This document shows, piece by piece, positions 1 to 7,906 of a DNA stretch of 39,766 bases. Below the pieces are notes generated by a model, which was given only the letters and a program-made list of their open reading frames with translations, was not told the DNA's origin and did no database searches. A program made the position numbers and the translations under genes. How positions within the stretch are numbered: position 1 is the stretch's first letter; each line of letters begins with the position of its first letter. The stretch is taken from NCBI RefSeq assembly GCF_003014495.1, contig NZ_PYGC01000017.1, positions 1-39,766 on the forward strand, given 5' to 3'. Source of the DNA: Prolixibacter denitrificans (GTDB lineage Bacteria; Bacteroidota; Bacteroidia; Bacteroidales; Prolixibacteraceae).

Positions 1-20
1 ACTACACTTATTGTTTAGTC

Positions 21-67
21 CCGGAAAAATTGTATTTTCCAATTTTATCCGGAACTTACAAGTAAGT
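21..67. repeat. Hairpins at the left edge of the cassette-like region
   Basis: The arms CCGGAAAAATTG (21-32) and CAATTTTATCCGG (40-52) pair with one bulged base around a 7-nt loop. A second small hairpin, ACTTAC-AA-GTAAGT, follows at 54-67. No T-run typical of a rho-independent terminator follows. They may belong to the 3' end of a unit that lies outside the window, but their function is unknown. Confidence 0.5.
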
Positions 68-96
68 GTGCACATGCTCATGCTGGGCACACACAT

Positions 97-221
97 CGTG
101 TATAGTGCATTTGGCGGATAGTGCTAATTTCAAGCATGTTACATCTAATAAACATTGTAGCGGCTTGACAGATTCGTGCTTCGAAGCGCCAAACGACACC
201 ATACACGTAACCGTTAGCACC
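97..221. repeat. Large imperfect palindrome (attC-like) upstream of the PLD gene
   Basis: The left arm 97-116 (CGTGTATAGTGCATTTGGCG) pairs with the right arm 187-207, whose reverse complement is CGTGTATGGTGTCGTTTGGCG; about 70 bases lie between them. The right end runs into ACCGTTAGCACC (210-221). The same design occurs at 1245-1393: both elements have a left end containing CGTG(g)TATA and a right end resembling CATAC..ACCGTTA.CAC. The element sits directly before the PLD gene start at 240. The architecture resembles an integron attC site, although the core bases do not match GTTRRRY exactly. Confidence 0.6.
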
Positions 222-239
222 AATTGTAAAACTAAGACG

Positions 240-1238
240 ATGGTAGAAGTATATTTTGAAAATATTAGGACTCAAATCATCAAGCAACTTGAGAAAGCTG
301 AAAAAGAAATAAAGGTTGCTGTTTATTGGTTTACAAATCATGACTTATTTGAAACATTGTTGGATAAAACTCAAAAAGGACTAAATGTTCAACTAATAAT
401 CCATAACGATTATATAAATAACAGGGAAACAGGATTGCCATTTCAGACTTTCATTGACAATGGTGGTAAATTTTTCTTTTCCGACAGTTATAATCCGATG
501 CACAACAAATTCTGCGTAATTGACAACAAAGTGGTTATTAATGGTTCATACAACTGGACATATTATGCAGAAAATAGAAATCGTGAGAATATCCTAATAA
601 TTGAAGATGAAAATGATATTCCACAATCATTTGATGAAGAATTTGAAAGATTAAAATCACTGACAGAACAAATTGAAAAGATTGAGCCTCTGACAAAATT
701 TGAAGTTGATGAAAATAATGTTTTGAGAACAAGAGACTACCTTGCCAATGACATCGTATATCAAGCCAAAGCTACGAATAGAAAGGAAATTGTAACATTT
801 GCATTTGAAATTGCCCCGGAAAATATCGAGGTTCAAAAAACAGCATTTGCACTTGACTTGACAAAAAAATGGAGATTAAAACACTCTATCGGCTCCAGTT
901 TGCTAAATGACAAATATTTAGTTATTGTTCCAAAAGGTTCAATGATACCAATTTCAAAGACAGAAATCGTACAGACCGTTTTTGACAATCAAAAAAGTTC
1001 TTCTGCAACGATACACTTTGGAGAAAATCCTATAGCAAGTAAAAACAGACAATTTGCTGAAATGAAAGTAACTGGACTACCTCCCAAACCTGCAGGAGAA
1101 GCGAAATTGAAATATCATTTTACAATTGACATTTACGGTAATATGAGAATGGAAAAATTTTCTCTTGACAATGGGAAACGACAAATTTTAAATAAAAAAA
1201 TTACAGGATTATTAGAAGAAGTGATTGATGAAAATTAA
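240..1238 (+). CDS. Single-HKD phospholipase D-like protein
   Basis: This 332-residue protein has one PLD-type HKD motif: His88, Lys90 and Asp95 in HNKFCVID, followed by NGSYNWT at 101-107. Proteins with one HKD motif (Nuc-type nucleases and related phosphodiesterases) normally work as dimers on nucleic acid or lipid phosphodiesters; the substrate here is unknown. The C-terminal half (about 150-332) is not recognised. No signal peptide is visible, so it is probably cytoplasmic. I start at 240 because the frame upstream to 66 runs through the palindrome and encodes cysteine-rich sequence unlike a protein. The gene is visibly AT-richer than the metabolic genes to the right and is flanked by GTTAGCACC and GGTGCTAAC, suggesting a mobile cassette. 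Confidence 0.85.
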   Translation: MVEVYFENIRTQIIKQLEKAEKEIKVAVYWFTNHDLFETLLDKTQKGLNVQLIIHNDYINNRETGLPFQTFIDNGGKFFFSDSYNPMHNKFCVIDNKVVINGSYNWTYYAENRNRENILIIEDENDIPQSFDEEFERLKSLTEQIEKIEPLTKFEVDENNVLRTRDYLANDIVYQAKATNRKEIVTFAFEIAPENIEVQKTAFALDLTKKWRLKHSIGSSLLNDKYLVIVPKGSMIPISKTEIVQTVFDNQKSSSATIHFGENPIASKNRQFAEMKVTGLPPKPAGEAKLKYHFTIDIYGNMRMEKFSLDNGKRQILNKKITGLLEEVIDEN

Positions 1239-1244
1239 ACAACA

Positions 1245-1393
1245 GGTGCTAACACGTGGTATAAGGCATGGCTGGGTTTGTGCGCCCAGAAGCTTCGGGG
1301 CGACAAGTCGAATCTCGTCCCAACCTCAGTTTCGGTCGGACACTCAGACTCTCGTCTGACCGCCACGACCTCATACCACCACCGTTAACACGA
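1245..1393. repeat. Large imperfect palindrome (attC-like) between the PLD and ATPase genes
   Basis: The element starts with GGTGCTAAC (1245-1253), the exact reverse complement of GTTAGCACC at 213-221 before the PLD gene. It ends with ACCGTTAACACG (1381-1392). The outer arms pair imperfectly: ACGTGGTATAAGG near 1254 against CCTCATACCACC near 1369-1380. The interior (1273-1360) is GC-rich and contains further short pairings, such as GTCGGAC against GTCTGAC. In an integron array this would be the attC site of the PLD cassette. No integrase gene is present in the window. Confidence 0.6.
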
Positions 1394-1440
1394 AGCAAAA
1401 AGAACATTATGCACATTTAATTGAGCAACTCATGCAATTA

Positions 1441-1474
1441 TTTGCTAAATACGTTGTGCAATTTTGTATATTTG
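1441..1474 (+). promoter_or_regulatory. Bacteroidota-type promoter for the ATPase gene
   Basis: TTTG at 1441-1444 and TATATTTG at 1467-1474 match the Bacteroidota -33 TTTG and -7 TAnnTTTG elements, with a slightly long spacer of 22 bases. The predicted transcription start is about 1480, just before the ATG at 1494. This supports that start over the upstream TTG at 1464. The unit would therefore carry its own promoter, unlike classical integron cassettes. Confidence 0.5.
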
Positions 1475-1493
1475 TAAAAAGTCCAGAAAAATT

Positions 1494-2663
1494 ATGAGAA
1501 CATTATATCAGAAATTTGAAACGCTTTTACAAAGTACGACAACGGATTTTAAACGCTATTTATACGATAAAGTCTCATGGGATAGTCGAATGATTGGAAT
1601 TATTGGTGCTCGTGGAGTTGGTAAGACGACCATGATATTGCAGTATATCAAGGAAAATTTAGACAGTAAAAGAGCGTTATATGTTTCGGCAGATGACATG
1701 TATTTTGGAGAAAACAGACTTTTTGATTTAGCGGATGATTTTTATAAAAATGCAGGAGAATATTTATTTGTCGACGAAATTCATAAATACAATGATTGGT
1801 CTGAAGAACTAAAGAATATTTATGACTCATTTCCTACCCTGAAAGTTATATTTACAGGTTCTTCAGTACTCGATATACTGAAAGGTTCGGCAGATTTAAG
1901 TCGTAGAGCTATAATTTACAAATTACAAGGACTTTCATTTCGTGAATATTTGAAATTATTTCACAACTATGATACGGAAGTCTACTCTTTAGAGCAAATT
2001 ATAAACAATGAGGTAAAACTTGAAAATATTCACCATCCATTACCCTTATTTAACGACTATTTAAAACGAGGATACTATCCATTTGGAATAGAAAATGAGA
2101 TGAGTTTACGTTTAGGTCAAATTATTGTTCAAACTTTGGAATCAGATATTCCGCAATATGCAAACTTAAATGTTGGAACAGGTCGAAAATTAAAACGATT
2201 ACTTTCCATAATTGCAGAAAGCGTGCCTTTTAAACCCAATTTTTCTAAAATATCTGAAATGATTAGTGTAAGTCGGAATTCTTTAGATGATTATTTTTCA
2301 TATATGGAAAAGGCAGGACTTATTGAACAATTACGCAACGAAACTAGTGGAATTCGAGGACTAGGAAAAGTTGATAAAGTGTACTTGGATAATACAAATA
2401 TCATTTTCAATTTAGTTGGAGAAAAATCAAATGTAGGAAACTTGCGGGAAACATTTTTTTTCAATCAAATGCGAGTGAAAAATGAAATCATATCTTCCAA
2501 AAAAGCAGATTTTGTAATTGGAAATTATACGTTTGAGGTTGGAGGCAAGAATAAGCAACAAAACCAAATAGAAAAAGACAATAAATCATTTGTTGTAAAA
2601 GATGATATAGAATATGGCTATCGCAATGTGATTCCGCTTTGGACTTTTGGATTGAATTATTAA
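1494..2663 (+). CDS. AAA_14/DUF4143-type P-loop ATPase
   Basis: The 389-residue protein has a Walker A motif GARGVGKTT (38-46), a Walker B motif LFVDEIH (91-97), a sensor-like segment VIFTGSS (118-124) and a winged-helix/DUF4143-like C-terminal part (about 240-389). This is the layout of the AAA_14 plus DUF4143 ATPases widespread in Bacteroidota and archaea. Their function is unsettled; some resemble AAA proteins of mobile or defence loci. An ATG at 1494 follows a TATATTTG promoter box and is preferred to the TTG at 1464. The gene follows the second palindrome and is AT-rich, so it looks like a cargo gene of the cassette-like region. Confidence 0.85.
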   Translation: MRTLYQKFETLLQSTTTDFKRYLYDKVSWDSRMIGIIGARGVGKTTMILQYIKENLDSKRALYVSADDMYFGENRLFDLADDFYKNAGEYLFVDEIHKYNDWSEELKNIYDSFPTLKVIFTGSSVLDILKGSADLSRRAIIYKLQGLSFREYLKLFHNYDTEVYSLEQIINNEVKLENIHHPLPLFNDYLKRGYYPFGIENEMSLRLGQIIVQTLESDIPQYANLNVGTGRKLKRLLSIIAESVPFKPNFSKISEMISVSRNSLDDYFSYMEKAGLIEQLRNETSGIRGLGKVDKVYLDNTNIIFNLVGEKSNVGNLRETFFFNQMRVKNEIISSKKADFVIGNYTFEVGGKNKQQNQIEKDNKSFVVKDDIEYGYRNVIPLWTFGLNY

Positions 2664-2748
2664 AAAGACGATGACAAATGAATGCCAGCTACTAACCATA
2701 TTGTCATATGGCAGACAGTGGCAAACCGCGCAAACAATTCGTTTCCGT
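2664..2748. other. Right edge of the accessory segment
   Basis: After the ATPase stop codon the sequence reads GCCAGCTACTAACC (2684-2697), which resembles the left end of the palindrome at 1245 (GGTGCTAAC). It is followed by a short perfect hairpin CCATAT-TGTC-ATATGG (2696-2711). From about 2712 base composition shifts to that of the neighbouring chromosome. This may be a truncated third copy of the cassette end, which is inferred from weak similarity. Confidence 0.35.
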
Positions 2749-3348
2749 TCAGCTCTTCTTCTCCGATATCTGCCGCAACCTTTCCAACACTTTATTGGCT
2801 TCGTTGAACAGCGGGCGCCAGTCGGAGTTTCCGTATTCAATCGCCTTCCATTCTTCCTGGGCGTGAAAAGTTCCTTTGTTGGTCAGCAGGTAAAACCCGA
2901 CGTTATGCCTGTCGGGCAGCAGCGTTGTAGTTGTCTTTTCGGCTTTCCCGATATAATCCTGTCCCAGTTCGACAAATGAGCGAACGGCCTTCCGAACTTT
3001 CCGGTATTGTGCGCCGCCAATGATGCCGCCTCCCGAACTGACATACATGCTGGCATCGCCATTTTGGAAGGCAACAACCGTTACAGTGCCCTCTCCTGTG
3101 TCCCAGTCCATCACAATACCAAATACCTTTGTTGCTCTTCCGGTGCTCTGTCCTCCAACCAGGTCGGGGGTGATTTTCAAAGCCATTTTTCGTAAATCGT
3201 AGTAACGATTTTCAATTTTCTCAGGTTCGCCGCCCTGATTGGTCGTTGTAAAGGTTGGTTTCTGCAGTGTCTTCTTTGGAGACGGGAAAGCAAAGAAGAA
3301 GCCCGTAACAACCACCAATATTACCGCAATGATTATGTATATCGCCAT
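2749..3348 (-). CDS. Membrane-anchored protein of unknown function
   Basis: I do not recognise this 199-residue protein. Residues 2-21 form one hydrophobic N-terminal helix (AIYIIIAVILVVVTGFFFAF) that could be a membrane anchor or uncleaved signal. The remainder is soluble, with a glycine-rich stretch SSGGGIIGGAQYRKVRKA near the middle and a charged C-terminus. I start at 3348 because the sequence before it (AGGGGC) can serve as a ribosome binding site and the helix begins there; a longer reading to 3393 adds 15 poorly hydrophobic residues. It stands alone between the accessory segment and the terminator of the next cluster. Confidence 0.7.
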   Translation of the reverse strand: MAIYIIIAVILVVVTGFFFAFPSPKKTLQKPTFTTTNQGGEPEKIENRYYDLRKMALKITPDLVGGQSTGRATKVFGIVMDWDTGEGTVTVVAFQNGDASMYVSSGGGIIGGAQYRKVRKAVRSFVELGQDYIGKAEKTTTTLLPDRHNVGFYLLTNKGTFHAQEEWKAIEYGNSDWRPLFNEANKVLERLRQISEKKS

Positions 3349-3650
3349 ATGCCCCTGTATTAGTTTGTCCTGTCCAAAAAAGCTTCTCAACAATCAACTC
3401 TACCACGAGACTTTCACTAACGTTTTTCAGCAGCGTGTTCTGTCTGTCTTTGTGTCTTTCAGCGGGTTAATATAGTAATTATTATTTAGAATGGTTCTTT
3501 GGCATTAAGTTTTCCTGAATACCATGGTGGATTTGCAGGGCAAAAAAGAAGGGGATTCACCGGCTTTTATCCCGGTTCCTCCCCCATCTTTACACTAATT
3601 GCTATGTCAAACCCTAATAACTGTACATCAAAAAGTTTATATTTTCGGAA
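3349..3650. other. Intergenic region with the cluster terminator
   Basis: This 302-base stretch lies between two minus-strand genes. Its only clear element is the terminator at 3542-3585. No convincing TAnnTTTG promoter for the 2749-3348 gene is visible. Confidence 0.5.
3542..3585 (-). terminator. Rho-independent terminator of the 10181-3651 cluster
   Basis: Read on the minus strand, a GGGG...ACCGG arm pairs with CCGGT...CCCC across a small internal loop and an AT-rich apex. It is followed by TTCTTTTTTG. It lies about 65 bases past the stop codon of the flavoprotein gene. Confidence 0.75.
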
Positions 3651-5027
3651 CTATTGGTTTTGAGTTGGTTTTCTTCCGCTGGCAATTTTGGCCGCCACGA
3701 TTTCTGCGGCTTTAATGAGCGGGTAACCCGCCGGTGAAGCCGTCAGGCACGGATGTGTACCAATTTGTGACGACAACAGTGCATTGACCGACATCCGGTT
3801 TTCGATGGCCAGGCCAATTACGTTGGTCAGTTCGCCGGCACTTAATCCACCAATCACCTCGCCCCCGATGATGATTCCCGAGCGCCGGGCCACCACCAGC
3901 TTCACCAGTTGTTTGTGCGCATCGGGCAAATTGCCGGGATGTCGATCGACACCTTCGAACAAGCCGGTTACCACTTCAATGTTTTCTTCGGATGCCCGGG
4001 CTTCCGTCACACCGGCAGTTCCAAACCCGGTATCGCCAATGGCGGTAGAATAGATGGCAATGGTACCACTAAAGGTTTTAATGACATGCAGATTGAAAAG
4101 ATTCATGCCGGCGATACGGGCTTCGGCACAAGCCGTAGAAGCCAGCATGGTAAATACGCGCCGGCGTGTAACGAAATCACGTTTCTGCGCACAATCGCCC
4201 ACGGCAAATACGTCGGGTGTGTGGGTGCGCATGTATTCATCGACCGCAATGAAGCCGCTTTCGTCGACATCGATGCCTGATTTGGACGCCAATACTGTAT
4301 TAGGCTGGTATCCCATCGAAAGAATTACCGCGTCGACCTCTTCGGTAAGGCCATTTTCGAGACGAACACCGGTAACTATACCATCTCCTACAATCTCTTT
4401 CACACCGTTGCCGGTGATGATATTCACGCCCCGTTCTTCAAGCATGGTTTGTATGCGATCGGACAACTCCACATCAAATGCCAGGCTCAAAATAGAGGGT
4501 TCTTTTTCTACCAGGATGACCTCTTTTCCGTCCCGCACCAACTCGTCGGAGAACTCCACTCCAATGAAGCCGGCCCCAATGACCGCAACACGTTTACACG
4601 ACGCGAGCTTTTGTTTCATGTCGTCGAGGTAGATCTTATCCTTCGGAATCACGAAAACATTTTTCTTTTCGGCCCCGGTCAGCCATTTGGGTTTGACCGG
4701 AACAGAGCCGGTGGCAATGATGAGCTTACCGAACTGAATGGTATCGCCTCCGGCCAGCTGAGCGGTTTTAGCCTTTGTATCGATGGCCGTCACTTCGTCC
4801 ACAATGGACTCGATTTCATTTTTGGCCATCAGGGCGTCGACCGGCATGATGTTTTTGGCACTGTCGCCCAACGTGCCGAAAATGTATGGGATACCGCAGG
4901 GAACCATTACATCCTTCTGCTTCTTCACCAGGATAAACTTCTTCTCCGGATTGGATGATTTACCGGTTACGGCTGCCACCATGCCGGCTGCACTTCCTCC
5001 AATTACTAATACATCGGTTGTTTTCAT
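3651..5027 (-). CDS. CoA-disulfide reductase/NADH oxidase-like flavoprotein
   Basis: This 458-residue protein belongs to the pyridine nucleotide-disulfide oxidoreductase family. It has an N-terminal FAD motif GGSAAG (10-15), an NAD(P)H motif GAGFIG (151-156), a second FAD motif with VGDCA, and a C-terminal dimerisation domain. A single cysteine, Cys44 in VPCGIPY, sits where CoA-disulfide reductases and NADH oxidases (Cdr, Nox, Npx) carry their redox cysteine, in place of the paired CxxxxC of glutathione reductases. It probably uses NAD(P)H to reduce a low-molecular-weight disulfide, persulfide or oxygen species. I chose the ATG at 5027 because the FAD motif then falls at the usual distance. 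It is the last gene before the terminator of the Mrp/NifX-like cluster, 39 bases from the adenosyltransferase gene. Confidence 0.88.
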   Translation of the reverse strand: MKTTDVLVIGGSAAGMVAAVTGKSSNPEKKFILVKKQKDVMVPCGIPYIFGTLGDSAKNIMPVDALMAKNEIESIVDEVTAIDTKAKTAQLAGGDTIQFGKLIIATGSVPVKPKWLTGAEKKNVFVIPKDKIYLDDMKQKLASCKRVAVIGAGFIGVEFSDELVRDGKEVILVEKEPSILSLAFDVELSDRIQTMLEERGVNIITGNGVKEIVGDGIVTGVRLENGLTEEVDAVILSMGYQPNTVLASKSGIDVDESGFIAVDEYMRTHTPDVFAVGDCAQKRDFVTRRRVFTMLASTACAEARIAGMNLFNLHVIKTFSGTIAIYSTAIGDTGFGTAGVTEARASEENIEVVTGLFEGVDRHPGNLPDAHKQLVKLVVARRSGIIIGGEVIGGLSAGELTNVIGLAIENRMSVNALLSSQIGTHPCLTASPAGYPLIKAAEIVAAKIASGRKPTQNQ

Positions 5028-5066
5028 GTGTTTATTTTTTGTATTCAAGGTTTTTGTATTTCCGGC

Positions 5067-5582
5067 TTAAAATTCGATCCCTCTCCGACCGATCAGCCCT
5101 TGTGTATAGTAGTGTTTTACTTCTTTCATTTCGGTCACCAGATCAGCTATCTCTATCAGATCGGGCGTGGCGTATCTTCCAGTCACGATAACTTCGGTAT
5201 GTTTCTCACGAGATTGAACGGCCCTAATTAGTTCTTCCGAAGAAAACAGGTTAAAATGAACCGCAATGCAAGCCTCATCCAGCACGACTACATCATAATC
5301 TCCGGAAGATAGAACGACTGTAACTTCCTCCAGGCCATTCCGGGCTGCATCGATATCCTCCTGTGAGGCTTCCTCAACGATAAAGCATTTCAAGCCGTAC
5401 TGCCTCAGGATAATCTCCGGAAAGAAGCGGGCTATCGGTTCGTGCTCTGAATAAGTGCACCCTTTGACAAACTGGGCGAAAAACACTTTTTTCCCGCCTC
5501 CTACTGCCCGTAGTGCTAATCCAAGAGCCGCCGTGGTTTTTCCTTTTCCATTCCCCGTATATACCTGAACGTAACCTCTCAT
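5067..5582 (-). CDS. cobO: Cob(I)yrinic acid a,c-diamide adenosyltransferase (CobA/CobO/BtuR type)
   Basis: The enzyme transfers the 5'-deoxyadenosyl group of ATP to cob(I)alamin or its precursors to make adenosylcorrinoids. The P-loop GNGKGKTT (10-17) at the N-terminus and the VVLDEAC segment are signatures of the CobA/CobO/BtuR family. At 171 residues it is close to the usual length. Its start overlaps the radical SAM stop by 4 bases (ATGA), so the two are translationally coupled. No other cobalamin genes are in the window, so it may serve salvage or a partner enzyme of this cluster. Confidence 0.93.
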   Translation of the reverse strand: MRGYVQVYTGNGKGKTTAALGLALRAVGGGKKVFFAQFVKGCTYSEHEPIARFFPEIILRQYGLKCFIVEEASQEDIDAARNGLEEVTVVLSSGDYDVVVLDEACIAVHFNLFSSEELIRAVQSREKHTEVIVTGRYATPDLIEIADLVTEMKEVKHYYTQGLIGRRGIEF

Positions 5583-6523
5583 GACGTTGCATTGTAATGT
5601 CGCAGATAAAAAATCTTGTCGCGGTATTGCACCTTGTCTATCAATCGCTGATGCAACAATGATTGCAGTACCGATTCATCGGCCTGATCGTTTTCCAGAA
5701 GTTTCAGCAGGGCGTCTTCCCGTAGCGGATGGACCGCTGTAATGTTCAGAATGTCTTCGAAAGCATTGCCGGTATATCCTGCATCGACGCCTTCGAAGCC
5801 GGTGAGAAGTTCGGTATTCAAACCAACAGAATTAAAAAGTTGCCACGCGGTATTCAGTTGTTCTGCAGCGGGTCTCCCGACGTGCTTTTCTGCCGGCGGG
5901 CGAATGGGAATGGAGAGATAAGCTGTTTGAGGGCTCAGCTCTTTCACCATTCCGGCCAGCTGTTTCAAATGGCCCGCATCGTCGTTGTAATTCCGGACCA
6001 ACATCGACTCCGAGCATAGCGTGCCGAAAAACTCGTCGGCGAACAGGTACACTCCGGACCAATAGTCGTCGAATGACAATCCAGCAACGGGCCGGTTGAG
6101 CTTTTTCCAGGTCGCTTCATTTGCTGCATCAACTTTAACCGAAACCCAATCGGCCAGTGCCAATGAACTTCGGACTTCCTCCCGATTCAGCAACGAAGCA
6201 TTGGTGATAACAGCTACCGGGATGCCCAGCGTTTTCAAGCGGGTGATGGATTCGCCGAGATTTAGATCGAGGGTCGGTTCGCCATTCGACACAAAAGTCA
6301 GATAATCGGGATAATTGTCTGGCTTCAATCGGCGCAGATGCTTTTCGACTTCCCGGAAGACCACTTCCGGAAGGTAAAATGCATCTTGTTCAGTCGTGTG
6401 ACGCTTTGTTTTCCCTACCTGGCAATACACACAGTTGTACGTGCATGTCTTGGGAGAGACGATGTTATTTATCCCAAGGCTCTTTCCTAACCGGCGCGAC
6501 GGTATGGGCCCAAAACTGATCAT
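5579..6523 (-). CDS. Radical SAM protein (COG0731-like)
   Basis: The 314-residue protein carries the radical SAM cluster motif Cys27-x3-Cys31-x2-Cys34 in CTYNCVYCQ, preceded by the GPIPSRRLGKSLG segment typical of the COG0731 group. SNGEPTL matches the glycine-rich SAM-binding motif. The C-terminal 70 residues may be a small winged-helix region. The reaction is unknown; relatives are annotated only as Fe-S oxidoreductases. It lies between the NifX-like and adenosyltransferase genes with a 12-base gap upstream and a 4-base overlap downstream, so co-transcription is near certain. Confidence 0.88.
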   Translation of the reverse strand: MISFGPIPSRRLGKSLGINNIVSPKTCTYNCVYCQVGKTKRHTTEQDAFYLPEVVFREVEKHLRRLKPDNYPDYLTFVSNGEPTLDLNLGESITRLKTLGIPVAVITNASLLNREEVRSSLALADWVSVKVDAANEATWKKLNRPVAGLSFDDYWSGVYLFADEFFGTLCSESMLVRNYNDDAGHLKQLAGMVKELSPQTAYLSIPIRPPAEKHVGRPAAEQLNTAWQLFNSVGLNTELLTGFEGVDAGYTGNAFEDILNITAVHPLREDALLKLLENDQADESVLQSLLHQRLIDKVQYRDKIFYLRHYNATS

Positions 6524-6535
6524 CTGAACACTTTT

Positions 6536-7000
6536 TTATCGTTCCTCCTGAAGCCTGGGTTTTACCGACCTCCCGGGCATCTTCAAAATGCCCAGATTGA
6601 TCTGGTACAATCCGTAGTGGTTGTCAACTTTTCGCCTCTCTTCCATTAACCAGAATATGTGCTTTAAAAGAACCTCTGTTACTTCACCAATGCATGTGGC
6701 TGAAATAATCACCGGGATGAAATGCTCACGAACCATGTGAAGATTCCGGCCAAACTGTCTGGCCACCAACACATCGATGTCCAATTCCTTCAGAAAACTG
6801 ATGATCGCTTTTCCCTTTCGGGATGAACCATGTGTGTAGTGTTCTTCGGGACGAATAAACGGATTCCGATATTCATCAATCAGCGTCAGTTCATCATCCT
6901 TGTATTCATAAATCAGGAACTGTTCAGCTTCGCCAAAATGCTTTTTCTCAAAAGCATGCCCCTGACTAACCGCAAAAGCGAAGCGCAAAGATTCTTTCAT
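6536..7000 (-). CDS. NifX/NafY-like dinitrogenase cofactor-family protein
   Basis: This 154-residue protein has the dinitrogenase iron-molybdenum cofactor fold: the opening RFAFAVSQG, the central FGEAEQFLIYEY, and ISFLKELDIDVLVARQFGRN. Known members (NifX, NafY, VnfX, the C-terminal domain of NifB, and the orange protein ORP of Desulfovibrio) carry metal-sulfur clusters. No nitrogenase genes are present, so a role in another metal-sulfur centre is more likely. The C-terminal 40 residues are an extension. I use the ATG at 7000; a TTG at 7033 would add 11 residues not typical of the family. Its place next to an Mrp ATPase recalls the orp loci. Confidence 0.82.
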   Translation of the reverse strand: MKESLRFAFAVSQGHAFEKKHFGEAEQFLIYEYKDDELTLIDEYRNPFIRPEEHYTHGSSRKGKAIISFLKELDIDVLVARQFGRNLHMVREHFIPVIISATCIGEVTEVLLKHIFWLMEERRKVDNHYGLYQINLGILKMPGRSVKPRLQEER

Positions 7001-7058
7001 AAGCACACGGTTTAAGAAACTGACATGGGACAATTAGTAACTATCGATGCAAACTCTC

Positions 7059-7880
7059 TCAGGCAGGTACTTCTTTTACCTGGTCGATTTTTTGCGCCAA
7101 CTCTTCGAATGCTTTTATCAGAATGGCATTTCCGGAGTTGAAAATATTTTTCCCCTGGTCGCTCAACTCGCACACATCGGCCACCAACGGTAACTGCGAA
7201 AGTAAAGGCACACCGTATTCGTTGGCCAGCTGCTCTCCTCCTCCTCTTCCAAAGAGGAAATATTTTTCATCGGGATGTTTTTCGGGGACAAACCAGGCCA
7301 TGTTCTCCACGATGCCTGCCACCGGAATATCGACGCCGTTGGCCACGAACATGTGGGCTGCTTTTCGCCCATCGGCAATGGCCATTTGTTGCGGCGTAAC
7401 CACAATTATCGCCCTGGCTCCCGGGAACTTCTGTGACAGCGTAATGGAGATATCACCTGTTCCGGGCGGTAAATCAATGACCAGGTAATCCAGTTTTCCC
7501 CAGCGGGTATTCTCGATCAACTGCGTGAGTGCTTTGGAAGCCAATGGCCCCCGCCAGATGACTGCATCCTGCTTTTGCATGAGAAAACCAAGTGACATTA
7601 CTTTGATGCCGAACTTCTCGACGGGCTCCATCAAATCTTTTCCGTTCTCCTTCCATACGCGGGGACGAGCGTCTTCCAACCCTAAAGCCATCGGAACAGA
7701 AGGTCCGTACAGATCGGCATCCAATATTCCGGTAGCATAGCCTTCGCGCATAAAAGCCACTGCCAGGTTCACTGCCACGGTTGACTTACCTACACCGCCT
7801 TTTCCCGAAGCAACCAGAATAATATTTTCCACTTCCGGTAGAATCTTCGTCTGCATTTTCTTTATTTCCATGTTTTTCAT
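7059..7880 (-). CDS. Mrp/ApbC-type P-loop ATPase
   Basis: The 273-residue protein has the deviant Walker A motif KGGVGKST (27-34) and the Mrp signatures GILDADLYGPSVP, VIWRGP and DYLVIDLPPGTGD. Mrp/ApbC/Nbp35 proteins bind and transfer Fe-S clusters. The usual Mrp CPxC motif is absent: the segment after NMAWF reads VPEKHPDEK. The N-terminal DUF59 (MIP18-like) domain of housekeeping Bacteroidota Mrp is also missing, so this looks like a specialised paralogue. The start could also be 7871 or 7856. A perfect hairpin at 7907-7934 separates it from the DUF5320 genes. Confidence 0.9.
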   Translation of the reverse strand: MKNMEIKKMQTKILPEVENIILVASGKGGVGKSTVAVNLAVAFMREGYATGILDADLYGPSVPMALGLEDARPRVWKENGKDLMEPVEKFGIKVMSLGFLMQKQDAVIWRGPLASKALTQLIENTRWGKLDYLVIDLPPGTGDISITLSQKFPGARAIIVVTPQQMAIADGRKAAHMFVANGVDIPVAGIVENMAWFVPEKHPDEKYFLFGRGGGEQLANEYGVPLLSQLPLVADVCELSDQGKNIFNSGNAILIKAFEELAQKIDQVKEVPA

Positions 7881-7906
7881 TTATACAACGTAACTACCAT
7901 GTTGTC

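Noticed and set aside
66-239. N-terminal extension of the PLD gene in the same frame
   Set aside because: It runs through the palindrome, encodes Cys-rich sequence without family similarity, and the PLD domain starts properly at the ATG at 240.
97-1393. Classical integron attC sites
   Set aside because: The cores GTTAGCA and GTTAACA do not match GTTRRRY and no integrase is present, so I call the elements only attC-like.
3909-4632. Long plus-strand frames opposite the flavoprotein gene
   Set aside because: They lie antisense to a well-conserved flavoprotein and show no domain; they are coding shadows.
5067-5582. Cobalamin riboswitch near the adenosyltransferase gene
   Set aside because: The gene is internal to an operon with a 4-base overlap upstream, and no B12-box-like structure was seen before the operon.
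6536-7000. Evidence for nitrogen fixation
   Set aside because: The NifX-like fold occurs in many non-nitrogenase proteins and no nifHDK, nifE or nifN genes are in the window.
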